From the NCBI GenBank assembly GCA_023450615.1, contig JAEXGT010000079.1, positions 1-51,755 on the forward strand: a stretch of DNA of 51,755 nucleotides. The letters are read 5' to 3'. The position numbers were made by a program, and so were the translations under genes. Position 1 is the first letter of the stretch. Each line of letters opens with the position of its first letter. Below are positions 26,907 to 35,678 of the stretch, piece after piece. The notes under the pieces were generated by a model that saw only the letters and a program-made list of their open reading frames with translations, searched no databases and was not told the DNA's origin. This DNA is from Pseudomonadota bacterium (GTDB lineage: Bacteria > Pseudomonadota > Alphaproteobacteria > Rhizobiales > Beijerinckiaceae).

Positions 26907-27815
26907 CTAAGTGGCTGGCCGATCGGTCGCGACGATGCCGTTGAATTCCGCGACGATGTCGGAAAGCATGGGGAGATAATCTTCCCCGTGGCCGCTATTA
27001 ACGGCCAGAGCGAAGCTGTTGCGTGCCGCGGCTCCAACGGGATTGAACAGCCCTACGGCATTCGCGAACGAGTTCAGATAGGTTAGATCCTTCAGAGCGT
27101 TGTTCAGCGTGAACTTGTGAGCGTTCCTGTCGCGCTCGAGAACATACTTGAAGAACGTCTGATAGAATGAGCAATCCATGCGGCCGCCACGGATGACGCT
27201 GTCAAATGTCTGCGCGGACAGGCCCGCCTTCAACCCGAGAGCCAGAGCCTCAGAATACAAGGCAGCATAGCCCATTGATATAAAGTTGTTGAGAAGCTTC
27301 ATCGTGTGCCCGGTTCCGGTCGGTCCGGTATGCACGATTCGTCCAGCGAATGCTTTGAGGACAGGCTCAACGCGCTCAATGACGTCGGGCGCGCCCCCGA
27401 CCATCACGTCGAGCGTACCGGCTTTTGCATCAGCGGGCGTCCGGCTCAAGGGAGCGTCGATGAGGGTCACGCCCGATGAAGCCAACTCCTCGGCAAGGCG
27501 CACCGTCACGGACGGGTCTGAGGTGGAGCAGTCGACGACGAGCAGAGGCTTGCCCGCTGCCGCGAGTCCATCCGGCCCCTGAATGACGGCCTGAACCTGG
27601 GGCGAGCCGGTGACGCAAAGAATGACGATATCGGATTGTTCAGCAAGCTCACGCGGTGTCGATGCCTCCTGTGCTCCCCTTGCCTTGAGATCCTCCACCG
27701 CGTCCCGGCTTCTATGAGCCATGACGGTCAGGGGCCATCCCTTTTCAACCAGATTCACTGCCATTCCGTGGCCCATCAGGCCGACACCAACAAAGCCAAT
27801 TCGCTCTTTCGTCAT
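26907..27815 (-). CDS. 3-hydroxyisobutyrate-dehydrogenase-family oxidoreductase
   Basis: 302 residues from the ATG at 27815 (a GTG three codons earlier is less likely). The N-terminal Rossmann motif is GFVGVGLMGHGMA, and the substrate-loop region reads LIDAPLSRTPADAKAGTLDVM, a variant of the usual DAPVSGG. The catalytic lysine is K173 in GTGHTMKLLNNF. The family oxidises beta-hydroxy acids (3-hydroxyisobutyrate, tartronate semialdehyde, related sugar-derived acids) with NAD(P). It is the last gene of the ten-gene LacI-controlled operon, so a hydroxy-acid intermediate of that pathway is the likely substrate. Confidence 0.88.
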   Translation of the reverse strand: MTKERIGFVGVGLMGHGMAVNLVEKGWPLTVMAHRSRDAVEDLKARGAQEASTPRELAEQSDIVILCVTGSPQVQAVIQGPDGLAAAGKPLLVVDCSTSDPSVTVRLAEELASSGVTLIDAPLSRTPADAKAGTLDVMVGGAPDVIERVEPVLKAFAGRIVHTGPTGTGHTMKLLNNFISMGYAALYSEALALGLKAGLSAQTFDSVIRGGRMDCSFYQTFFKYVLERDRNAHKFTLNNALKDLTYLNSFANAVGLFNPVGAAARNSFALAVNSGHGEDYLPMLSDIVAEFNGIVATDRPAT

Positions 27816-27870
27816 GACCTTCACTTTCTGAGTCTCTCACGTTTCTCTAAGATAACCGCTGGTCACAGTT

Positions 27871-29061
27871 TCATAGGCTCAGTCGCTCGTGCTGCCTGAT
27901 GAACTTCTCAGGCATGACCACGCGCATGATCGCCTCGAAGAAGAAGTAGTCGCCGAACATCACAGCCGACTCGACGCCGACATTGTGCGGCTTCGAATAG
28001 CAAGCCCTTCTGAGAATACCTCGATGGGCTGGGTCTTTGGCTAGAAATTCGTAGCACAACCCGGAAAGAAGACGCTCGGCTTCGCCTCGCCAGAAAATGC
28101 GCTGTTTCTCGTCAGGGTACAAATCTGCAAGGTCGACAAGCGCGGCGGCCATGATTGCGCTTGCTGAGGAGTCAAGCACAGGCTGCGGCGTAGGATCATC
28201 GAAGTCCCATGGCGGAACGACACCGTCACCAAGTTGCTCAAGCCATTTTTTAGCAAGTGAGCTTGCGCGGTCGAGATAGGAGCGATCTCCGGTAGCGGCC
28301 GCAGTGGCAGCAAGACCATAAACAGCCCAGCCCGTGCCCCGCGACCAGGATGACTCGTCGCCATATCCCTGGAACGTGTACCCTCGAAGACGCTCGCCGC
28401 TAACTGTGTCATACTGTACGGCGTGATAGAGTGTCTGATCCGGACGCGTGAAGGATTGGTCCGTCATTCGGGCATGGGAGATAGCAGCCAGCTGAAAGCT
28501 GGCGTCCCCGCTTTCACGTGCGGCCCAGTACAGGAGCGGAATATTCGCCATGGTGTCGATAGCTGAACTTGCGCGCCCTCTCGGATCACTCATCGGCCCC
28601 CACGATGATATATAGGAGCCACGGCGCGTAACAACGAGCCGCGCACGCAGGCGTTCGGCTGCACGCATTGCTATGTCACGGTAAAGACGCTCGCCCGTGA
28701 TGTGATAAAGCGGAACTGCAGAGCTCAGAAAGATGAATCCGATGTCGTGAGTATTCCCGTCATCGGCGCGCTGAGCCACTAATGCCATGCGATCGCGAGC
28801 AAGGCCGAGGAACTTTTCATCCCCGCTATGGAGATAGGCCGCAAGCAAAAGGCCAACCCAGAACCCACAGAACCAATTGCCGTGATCCCAGTTCTCGCCA
28901 TGGTAGCCTGCAGACACGGATGAGGACATGACTTTCCAGCTTCCATCCGGCGCAGTCACATAAGGAAATGCCGTGCCGATCGTCCCCTCGTCCTCTTCAA
29001 GCTTCTTACAAAGCATGGAAAGCGGTTCATTGTAGATGTGGCTATAGGAAGGCGCGTTCAC
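27871..29061 (-). CDS. GH88 unsaturated glucuronyl hydrolase
   Basis: 396 residues from a GTG at 29061 (GGGAGAAGAGAA upstream). The alpha/alpha-barrel family 88 pattern is clear: NWDHGNWFCGFWVGLL, the catalytic-type Asp D106 in THDIGFIF, D169 in SAIDTMANIPLLYWA, and RGTGWAVYGL at 241. These enzymes remove a delta-4,5-unsaturated uronic acid left by polysaccharide lyases, through a hydration reaction. There is no signal peptide, so it acts in the cytoplasm on an imported oligosaccharide or glycoside. No kduI, kduD or kdgK lies nearby to take the usual product. Fifth of the non-transport genes in the operon. Confidence 0.9.
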   Translation of the reverse strand: MNAPSYSHIYNEPLSMLCKKLEEDEGTIGTAFPYVTAPDGSWKVMSSSVSAGYHGENWDHGNWFCGFWVGLLLAAYLHSGDEKFLGLARDRMALVAQRADDGNTHDIGFIFLSSAVPLYHITGERLYRDIAMRAAERLRARLVVTRRGSYISSWGPMSDPRGRASSAIDTMANIPLLYWAARESGDASFQLAAISHARMTDQSFTRPDQTLYHAVQYDTVSGERLRGYTFQGYGDESSWSRGTGWAVYGLAATAAATGDRSYLDRASSLAKKWLEQLGDGVVPPWDFDDPTPQPVLDSSASAIMAAALVDLADLYPDEKQRIFWRGEAERLLSGLCYEFLAKDPAHRGILRRACYSKPHNVGVESAVMFGDYFFFEAIMRVVMPEKFIRQHERLSL

Positions 29062-29161
29062 TTCTCTTCTCCCATGTCGACGAGGTACGTGTGGCAGAAC
29101 CCGATCATTCCCGCATTGGCTATAGGTCTGCGCAACAAAGACAAAAGATGCAGGTGCTATC

Positions 29162-30394
29162 TCAAGCCCGAGTTTCTGTGTTGCTCACGACGTTCTCTGC
29201 GAACAACCGATCAACCTCGGACGCAGAGAACCCCAACTGCTCCAGGATCTCCGCCGTCTGGTCTCCAGGCCCCGGCGGCAAGGTCCGAATTGGAGGAACG
29301 GTGCCGTCAAACTTCAATGGATGACGCACCACGGTTGCGTGACCTGCGCCAACTGGGATTTCGGCGAAACGTTGATTATGCACCGCTTGTGGGTCCCGGC
29401 GCAGGTCATCGTAGTCCTGGACACGCTCGCACCAGACACCATGTTCATCGAACCGCGCAGACAAGTCATCCCATCGCCATCCAGCCAAAGCCTCGGCAAC
29501 CGCGATCGCGATCTGATCGCGCTCAGCATAAGCATCAAGATTTGCGAGAGCGGCCAGCCCGGGATTCTCCAGCGCCTCTGCCACGCGAAGAAGTGGGTTC
29601 AGCGACAGCGCAACGGTGGCGTCCGCAATCGCATAGACCCCATAGGGAGCCTCGTGGAACCAGGTGACGAGATGTGGCTCTCGCGAGAACCGCTCTCGGG
29701 AATGATGGCCGCTGTAATAGAGCGTCAAAGCCTCCGCCTGCAGGTCGATGCCTGCATTGAAGAGCGACCCTTCCACCCGGCTGCCCTGCCCTGTGACGAG
29801 TTTCTTCGCATAGGCTGCTGCGATGCCCATGGCCAGCAAAGCTGCGCCATGCTGATCCACGGCGGCGCATCCTATACCTGTTGGCCGTTCGGCACCCGTC
29901 GCTGCAATCAGCCCCGAACGCGCTTGCACGAGAAGATCCTGCCCTGGCCGATCTCGAGCAGGCCCATCTGCGCCGAATCCCGTCGCGGACGCGTAGATGA
30001 TGGCCGGATTGACTTTCAGAACATCCGCATAGCCAAGGCCAAGACGATCCATCACGCCCGGCCTATAGTTTTCCAACATCGCGTCCGCAGAGGCGATCAA
30101 CCTATCCAGAACGGCACGTGCACCAGGCTTCTTCAAATCGACCGCAAGACTTCGCTTGTTGCGGTTGGCCGAGAGATAGAACGCGCTGACGCCATCGACG
30201 AACGTCTGTGCTCCGGACCAGTGGCGTTCGAAAGCTCCGCCAAGCGGCTCGACCTTGATGACGTCTGCGCCCATATCGGCGAGATACTGCGCCGCCGCGG
30301 GCCCTTGCAGATAGTGGCAAAAGCTCAGGAGCCGCATTCCTTTCAAGGGAAGCGAAGGCGGTTCAACTTCAATGTGTCCGCTGTCTTGTGTCAT
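29162..30394 (-). CDS. Family III CoA-transferase (CaiB/BaiF type), paralogue A
   Basis: 410 residues from the ATG at 30394 (AAGGAAGAGAAT upstream; 12 earlier codons are unsupported). It has the family III core: GADVIKVEPLGGAFER, ANRNKRSLAVDLKKP, ENYRPGVMDRLGLGY, GFGADGP and the presumed nucleophilic Asp D180 in CAAVDQHGAALLAMG. The enzyme would move CoA between carboxylic acids. It is clearly paralogous to the CoA-transferase at 37009-38196, about half identical by eye over the first 280 residues. It lies between the flavoprotein and GH88 genes. Confidence 0.92.
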   Translation of the reverse strand: MTQDSGHIEVEPPSLPLKGMRLLSFCHYLQGPAAAQYLADMGADVIKVEPLGGAFERHWSGAQTFVDGVSAFYLSANRNKRSLAVDLKKPGARAVLDRLIASADAMLENYRPGVMDRLGLGYADVLKVNPAIIYASATGFGADGPARDRPGQDLLVQARSGLIAATGAERPTGIGCAAVDQHGAALLAMGIAAAYAKKLVTGQGSRVEGSLFNAGIDLQAEALTLYYSGHHSRERFSREPHLVTWFHEAPYGVYAIADATVALSLNPLLRVAEALENPGLAALANLDAYAERDQIAIAVAEALAGWRWDDLSARFDEHGVWCERVQDYDDLRRDPQAVHNQRFAEIPVGAGHATVVRHPLKFDGTVPPIRTLPPGPGDQTAEILEQLGFSASEVDRLFAENVVSNTETRA

Positions 30395-30522
30395 ATTCTC
30401 TTCCTTGGCGAAGCGTCCGATTGCCCGCAAACGCCGAGCTCCACTTTTGCATTAGACACACCACGGCGGTTCCCAACGCACTTTGTTCGCACAAATCGCA
30501 TGTCAAAAACTCTCAGTATGGA

Positions 30523-32244
30523 TCACGCGAGTTCGCCGAGCTTGGCGCGGAAGAATCCATGCGGTGCAGTTCTGTCGATGATGATGTTGGTCTCCTGGCC
30601 GGCGTGTGACTCTGGCAGGTCCACCCGATAATGACTGCCACGGCTTTCGGCTCGTTCGAGCGCGGCCCTCCCCATGATGTCGGCCACCTCGCACATGTTG
30701 AGGAGTTCGATGGCATTGACACGGTCTTGCGCATTCTCAATTTGTCCTGAGGACAGGACGGTGTCGCGAATGGCAGCAGCGGATGAGCGCAGCGCTTCAA
30801 GTCCCTTTGCATCACGCAGGATGAGCAGATGCCGGTTCGCGGCCATCTGCAGCGAACGGCGCAGTTCCGGCAGCGGCTCGCTTCCATGGCCTCGAAACCG
30901 CGCAAGGAATTCAGCTTGTTCGTCGAACAGATCGGGGATATCGGCGTGACCGGGCTCACGCGCCAGTTCCGCAGCCTTTCGTCCGGCGCGTGCGCCGAAG
31001 ACCTGACAGGTCACTGACATATTGCCGCCCAGCCGGTCTGCGCCATGCGGCCCCGCAGCGACCTCCCCTGCGGCGAAGAGGCCCCAGATATTGGATTGCG
31101 CGTCCGAGTCGATGCGCAATCCGCCATTGATGGCGTGGGCAGAGCAGGCGATCTGGACCTTATCCCGATAAAGGTCTGTTCCACGCTCCTTGTACCAATC
31201 ATAAGTCAGCGGCCACATCCGCGCGATGCTGCTCGTACGGTCCGACAGGATCCGATCGAAGTCGCAATCAATGAAGTCGAGATAGACGCCGCCCTCATCC
31301 GTGCCTCGTCCATCATTGATGGCGCTTTGGATACCGATCTCCACATAGCGTGAGATGTCGGAAGACGAGAATGGGAAGTGGCGCTGCTTCTCATCGATCA
31401 CGGCCTGAACCGTCAGCCCTTCCGGCAAATAGTCGCTCAGGAAGGGAATCCCGTCGCGATCAGTAAGGCGAGGGCCGGCATTCCATAAATAGTTTCCGAA
31501 CAGGTTCACGAATGGAGAGACAATGCTGACGCCAGCCTGCATGAACTCCATGTTCACGAGATGTGCACCACTGCGCCATGCCATGGCGTAACCGTCGCCG
31601 GTAATGTCCGACGGATAGAGGTTGGTCGCGAAGAGTTGGCTCGCTCCACCTGTGGTCATCACCACCGCCTTGGCCCGGATGATCACGGGGTTGCCCTCCC
31701 CGTCGATCGCGTGGACGCCATAACAAACCCCGTCACGAACGATCAGGTTGACCACCATGGTGCGGTCCATCACCTTCACGCCGCAGCGGCTCGCCTCTGC
31801 GCCCAGAGCCTTCACGATAGGCTTGAAGTGGTCTTTAATGACATGGGAGCGCGGGCGTGAAGAGAAGCAAGCCCGGAAGACAAGGTAGTTGTCGCCCTCC
31901 CGCTCGAAATTGACACCATGCGACTCCAGAAAGCTGAGCGCACTCTCGGCTTCCTCGGCCAGGATGCGGCTGAGGCGAGGGTCGGACATTCCCTGCGCTG
32001 CTGTGAGGATATCTTCGAGGAACACATCGGGGCTGTCTTCCGTCCTGCCGGCATCATCGGGCACATTGAAAGCCCCGACCTCGGCCACGCTGTGGAACGT
32101 CGCGCCGCTGCGCCGGAACTCACCCTTGATGACGACAAGAACCTCTGCCCCTTCTGCAGAAGCAGAGAGCGCAGCCCTTAAGGCCGCCCCGCCGCTGCCG
32201 ACGATAAGCACATCCGTCTTCACCTCGCGATAGGGCAATACCAT
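30523..32244 (-). CDS. FAD-dependent fumarate-reductase/succinate-dehydrogenase-like flavoprotein
   Basis: 573 residues. The dinucleotide fold begins VLIVGSGGAALRAALSA; FRRSGATFHS and the capping-domain part follow, and the FAD site closes with GLFAAGEVAAGPHGADRLGGN. The C-terminal helical domain (ELRRSLQMAANRHLLI onward) is of the SdhA/AprA type. No iron-sulfur or membrane subunit lies nearby, so it is probably a soluble dehydrogenase or reductase such as tricarballylate-dehydrogenase-like enzymes. Lying between MaoC and CoA-transferase genes, it may introduce or remove a double bond in an acid or CoA ester. GAGGTGAG precedes the ATG. Confidence 0.88.
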   Translation of the reverse strand: MVLPYREVKTDVLIVGSGGAALRAALSASAEGAEVLVVIKGEFRRSGATFHSVAEVGAFNVPDDAGRTEDSPDVFLEDILTAAQGMSDPRLSRILAEEAESALSFLESHGVNFEREGDNYLVFRACFSSRPRSHVIKDHFKPIVKALGAEASRCGVKVMDRTMVVNLIVRDGVCYGVHAIDGEGNPVIIRAKAVVMTTGGASQLFATNLYPSDITGDGYAMAWRSGAHLVNMEFMQAGVSIVSPFVNLFGNYLWNAGPRLTDRDGIPFLSDYLPEGLTVQAVIDEKQRHFPFSSSDISRYVEIGIQSAINDGRGTDEGGVYLDFIDCDFDRILSDRTSSIARMWPLTYDWYKERGTDLYRDKVQIACSAHAINGGLRIDSDAQSNIWGLFAAGEVAAGPHGADRLGGNMSVTCQVFGARAGRKAAELAREPGHADIPDLFDEQAEFLARFRGHGSEPLPELRRSLQMAANRHLLILRDAKGLEALRSSAAAIRDTVLSSGQIENAQDRVNAIELLNMCEVADIMGRAALERAESRGSHYRVDLPESHAGQETNIIIDRTAPHGFFRAKLGELA

Positions 32245-32285
32245 GGCGTTCTCTCACCTCAGATGATTATTGCAAGCCTGCAGGT

Positions 32286-32732
32286 TCAGGCTTGGTTAGG
32301 ATTCTTCGTCCACTTGATGATATGGCGGCCAACCGCGACGAGTTCGTCATTCTGATTGGTAATCTCGATCTTCGAGGTCGTGCGCCGGCGCTCCTCGTCG
32401 ATGTGATCGACGGTGTAAGTGACCTGAATGGTGTCCCCGAAGAACACCGGCTTGAGGAAGCGTACGCCGTCATAACCTAGGGAGACTGGCGTCGAATCGA
32501 TCCCTTTCGCGAGGCTCTGCTCAATCAATCGGGTCGATGCCGTAGACATGAAACCCACCAGCAGCGCGCCATGAGCAATGCGTTGACCATAGATGGACTT
32601 GCTCATGAAGCGCTCGTCCACATGGTTCTGCGAGAGATCCCCGGTCAACCCAGCGAAATTGTAGACGTCGGTTTCACCGACTGTCTTGGAAAAGTAAACC
32701 GAGTCGCCGAGTTCCGCATACATGGCGGTCAT
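32286..32732 (-). CDS. MaoC-family hydratase
   Basis: 148 residues from the ATG at 32732, for which GGAG lies 7 bases upstream (within a four-codon upstream extension). The hot-dog fold hydratase motif is complete: YNFAGLTGDLSQNHVDERF with catalytic D32 and H37, then GQRIAHGALL. The later FLKPVFFGDTIQV is typical of R-specific enoyl-CoA and mesaconyl-CoA-type hydratases. It probably hydrates the enoyl-CoA formed by the neighbouring CoA-transferase and flavoprotein. Sits between the flavoprotein and the ABC ATPase genes. Confidence 0.9.
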   Translation of the reverse strand: MTAMYAELGDSVYFSKTVGETDVYNFAGLTGDLSQNHVDERFMSKSIYGQRIAHGALLVGFMSTASTRLIEQSLAKGIDSTPVSLGYDGVRFLKPVFFGDTIQVTYTVDHIDEERRRTTSKIEITNQNDELVAVGRHIIKWTKNPNQA

Positions 32733-32786
32733 GAAAGTCTCCATGGAAATAGTTATTGTGATAGGTGCGTCACTCTCGTGACGCCG

Positions 32787-33881
32787 TCAGATGGCGGCTT
32801 CGCTACGGCGGTCGAAGAAGTGCAGAGCATCTTCCTTGAGCCAGAAGGGAATCGCGGCATGCAGCGGTATTTTGCTTTGCGGCGGAACCCGCGACACCAT
32901 GATAAGCGTGTTGGCCGTCTGGGCGCCGATCACAAGCTCCGCGCCAAGCTGCTCAGTCACCTCTACGCGACCGGTAAAGCCAGTCCTACAGCCGTCCGGC
33001 GCTTCCCCAACACAGATGTGCTCGGGCCGGATACCGATGGTCAGTTCCCGACTGCCATATTGAGAGATTCGCTGAGCCGCGGGCGCTGGAACGGGAATTT
33101 TGAATCCCTCCGCCTGCGCGTAAAGCTGGCCGTTTTCCTGAACGGCTTCTACTTCCAGGAAGTTCATTGCCGGCGCGCCCATGAAACCGGCCACGAAACG
33201 GTTTGCCGGAGAATTGTAGATCTCGAGTGGCGTGCCGACTTGCTGAATAAGGCCGTCCTTCATCACCACGACGCGGTCGCCAAGCGTCATCGCCTCAACT
33301 TGATCGTGGGTCACGTAGATCGAGGTGGTCGGCACGCGCTCACGCAGGGCCTTTAGCTCGATTCGCATCTGCGCACGCAGCTTCGCATCGAGATTTGACA
33401 AGGGCTCGTCGAACAGAAACACCTGAGGGTGGCGCACGATGCAGCGGCCGAGGGCAACGCGCTGCTGCTGGCCGCCCGAAAGCTGGAAAGGCTTGCGCTG
33501 CAAGAGCGGGCCGAGCCCGAGGATCCCTGTCGCACGCTCCACTTCCGCACGGATCCTGTCCTCCGGCACGCTCCGATTGCGCAGACCGAAGGCCAGGTTA
33601 TCGTAGACGGTCATGTGCTGGTAGAGCGCATAGTTTTGAAACACCATGGCGATGTCTCGGTCACGCGGCGGCAAGTCATTTACCACACGCCCGCCGATTG
33701 AGATGGTGCCCGAAGAGATGGATTCCAGCCCGGCAATCATTCTCAGTGTTGTAGACTTTCCGCAGCCCGACGGCCCGACGAAAACAACAAACTCCTCGTC
33801 GGCAATATCAAGGTTGATGTTATGTACGACCTTCAGAGCCCCGTAGCGCTTCTCAAGATTGCGGATGGTGATTTCAGCCAT
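32787..33881 (-). CDS. ABC transporter ATP-binding protein, MalK/UgpC type
   Basis: 364 residues. Walker A is GPSGCGKSTT, Q-loop FQNYALYQHMTVYDN, signature LSGGQQQRVALGR, Walker B FLFDEPLSNLDAK and switch His THDQVEAMTLGD. The C-terminal ~120 residues form the TOBE/regulatory domain of sugar importers (TIGIRPEHI). It energises the adjacent permease pair and binding protein, 27 bases from the nearest permease gene. Confidence 0.95.
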   Translation of the reverse strand: MAEITIRNLEKRYGALKVVHNINLDIADEEFVVFVGPSGCGKSTTLRMIAGLESISSGTISIGGRVVNDLPPRDRDIAMVFQNYALYQHMTVYDNLAFGLRNRSVPEDRIRAEVERATGILGLGPLLQRKPFQLSGGQQQRVALGRCIVRHPQVFLFDEPLSNLDAKLRAQMRIELKALRERVPTTSIYVTHDQVEAMTLGDRVVVMKDGLIQQVGTPLEIYNSPANRFVAGFMGAPAMNFLEVEAVQENGQLYAQAEGFKIPVPAPAAQRISQYGSRELTIGIRPEHICVGEAPDGCRTGFTGRVEVTEQLGAELVIGAQTANTLIMVSRVPPQSKIPLHAAIPFWLKEDALHFFDRRSEAAI

Positions 33882-33908
33882 CGCAAGAACTCCCTGTAAG
33901 TATCCAGA

Positions 33909-34772
33909 TTACATCCGCAGGCCGCTGATGACGTATTTCTGACCGAAGATCGTGACGATCAGAGCCGGCAACATTGCGAGAACCGCAGTAGCGCTCATCA
34001 GATTCCATTCCGTGCCGGTCTCGGTCACGAACTGCGCCATGGTCGCCGTGATCATCGGTGTGCGCTGACCCGTCAGGATCAGGGCGAACAGAAATTCGTT
34101 CCATGTCCATAGCCAGCACAGAATGGCTAGTGCCGCGACACCAGGGATCGCCGATGGCAACGCCACCCGGTAGAAAGCACCCCATCGTGTACAGCCGTCG
34201 ATCAGCGCCGCATGCTCCATGGAAGGATTGATGCCATCGAAGAACCCCTTCATCAGCCAGGAGAAGAAGCAGATATGGACGGCGATATGGGGCAGAAGCA
34301 GACCGATATATGTGTCGTAAATTCCGAGATTCGTCGTCACCAGGTAAAGAGGCAGGACGAAAGAAATATACGGCACTGTACGGAAGATGTAGATCGAGGC
34401 GAACCATCCTTTCTGAATTCGCCCTGAGAAGCGCGACAGCATGTAGCCGCTGCCTACAGTTACCCCGAGTGAGATGATCGTTGCGAGCGTCGAGATAACG
34501 AAGCTGTTCACCATCGCATGAACGATGCGCGGCTGCGAGACCACGTCAATGTAGTTTTGCAGAGTGAACTCCGTGCCGCGCCAGACGTAGAATACGCCCC
34601 ATTGCGGCCGGAACGACGTCACCATCAGGATCAGTACCGGCGCCAGGAAGATCATCAGTACGGCAAGAACCGACAAGATCAGCAGCATGCGCCGGGCTGG
34701 CGGAGCCAGGCGAGAGAATAGGCCCTCACTAGGCGTCGCTTCGATGGCAGCAAGCGTGACATGGCTCGTCAT
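33909..34772 (-). CDS. Sugar-type ABC transporter permease (MalG-like)
   Basis: 287 residues from the ATG at 34772, which overlaps the preceding permease stop by four bases (ATGA). About six membrane segments are visible, and the EAA loop near the C-terminal third reads EHAALIDGCTRWGAFYRVALPSA, for contact with the ATPase. It pairs with the gene upstream as the second permease of a carbohydrate (CUT1) importer. Confidence 0.93.
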   Translation of the reverse strand: MTSHVTLAAIEATPSEGLFSRLAPPARRMLLILSVLAVLMIFLAPVLILMVTSFRPQWGVFYVWRGTEFTLQNYIDVVSQPRIVHAMVNSFVISTLATIISLGVTVGSGYMLSRFSGRIQKGWFASIYIFRTVPYISFVLPLYLVTTNLGIYDTYIGLLLPHIAVHICFFSWLMKGFFDGINPSMEHAALIDGCTRWGAFYRVALPSAIPGVAALAILCWLWTWNEFLFALILTGQRTPMITATMAQFVTETGTEWNLMSATAVLAMLPALIVTIFGQKYVISGLRM

Positions 34773-35674
34773 CGCGACACCTCCAGGGCTCTGTTCATCA
34801 GGCGATAAAGTGCAATGCCGACCAGCAGCATGATGAAGGCGCCGAGACCGGCGGCTGCCGCACCGCGCCCGTAATTGAGGTTCACGAATGCTTCCACATA
34901 AGCATAAACGCTGAATACCTCGGTGCTGCGCGCCGGACCGCCTCCCGTGAGAACCCAAACCTGATCGAAGGTTCGGAACGCATCGATAGAGCGAATGAGG
35001 ACGCAGACCGCGATGACCGGCCTGAGCATCGGCAACACCACATGCGTAAACGTACGCCAGGAACCAGCGGCATCGATCTGCGCGGCCTCGAATGGTTCGC
35101 GCGGCAATCCCTGCAGAGCCGCCAGAAGAATGATCGTAAACCACGGTGTCCAGATCCAGACATCGGTAAGGACGATCACGAAGAAGCTCGGCCAGCGATC
35201 AGAAAGCCATAGAACCTCCGGCAATCCCAACCACGCAATGAAAGTCGTGATCACACCGAACTGATCATTGAAAGACCAGCGCATCATGGTGGCCGTGATG
35301 ACCGGCGCGACTGTCAGCGGCAGCAGGATCACGGTGCGGACCAGGAGCCGTCCAAAGAACGGCTTGTTCAGGAGCATCGCCAATGCAAGCCCGAAAACGA
35401 GCGAGAACGAAACCGACAGCAGGGTCAGCAGGAAAGTGTTCGGAAGTACGACCTGGAGAAAGACCGGATCCGTAAGCACCGCTATGTAGTGCTGAAGGCC
35501 GATCCACTCCTTGCTCGGATTGACAAGCGACCAGTCACGGAAGCTCGCATTCATCCCGAGCAGAATGGGGATGATTTCGAAGGAAACGAGGACAAAAGCT
35601 GCTGGGGCGATGAGAAGGAGCATGAAACGCTCCTTCTCTCCCAGAAACCAGCGTCCGTTGCCGGACTGGGACAT
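34769..35674 (-). CDS. Sugar-type ABC transporter permease (MalF-like)
   Basis: 301 residues with about six membrane helices and the EAA-loop sequence EPFEAAQIDAAGSWRTF followed by VVLPMLRPV. The N-terminus (KERFMLLLIAPAAFVLVSFEIIPILLGM) is typical of CUT1 permeases. It starts 4 bases after the binding-protein gene. Confidence 0.93.
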   Translation of the reverse strand: MSQSGNGRWFLGEKERFMLLLIAPAAFVLVSFEIIPILLGMNASFRDWSLVNPSKEWIGLQHYIAVLTDPVFLQVVLPNTFLLTLLSVSFSLVFGLALAMLLNKPFFGRLLVRTVILLPLTVAPVITATMMRWSFNDQFGVITTFIAWLGLPEVLWLSDRWPSFFVIVLTDVWIWTPWFTIILLAALQGLPREPFEAAQIDAAGSWRTFTHVVLPMLRPVIAVCVLIRSIDAFRTFDQVWVLTGGGPARSTEVFSVYAYVEAFVNLNYGRGAAAAGLGAFIMLLVGIALYRLMNRALEVSR

Positions 35675-35678
35675 GGGC

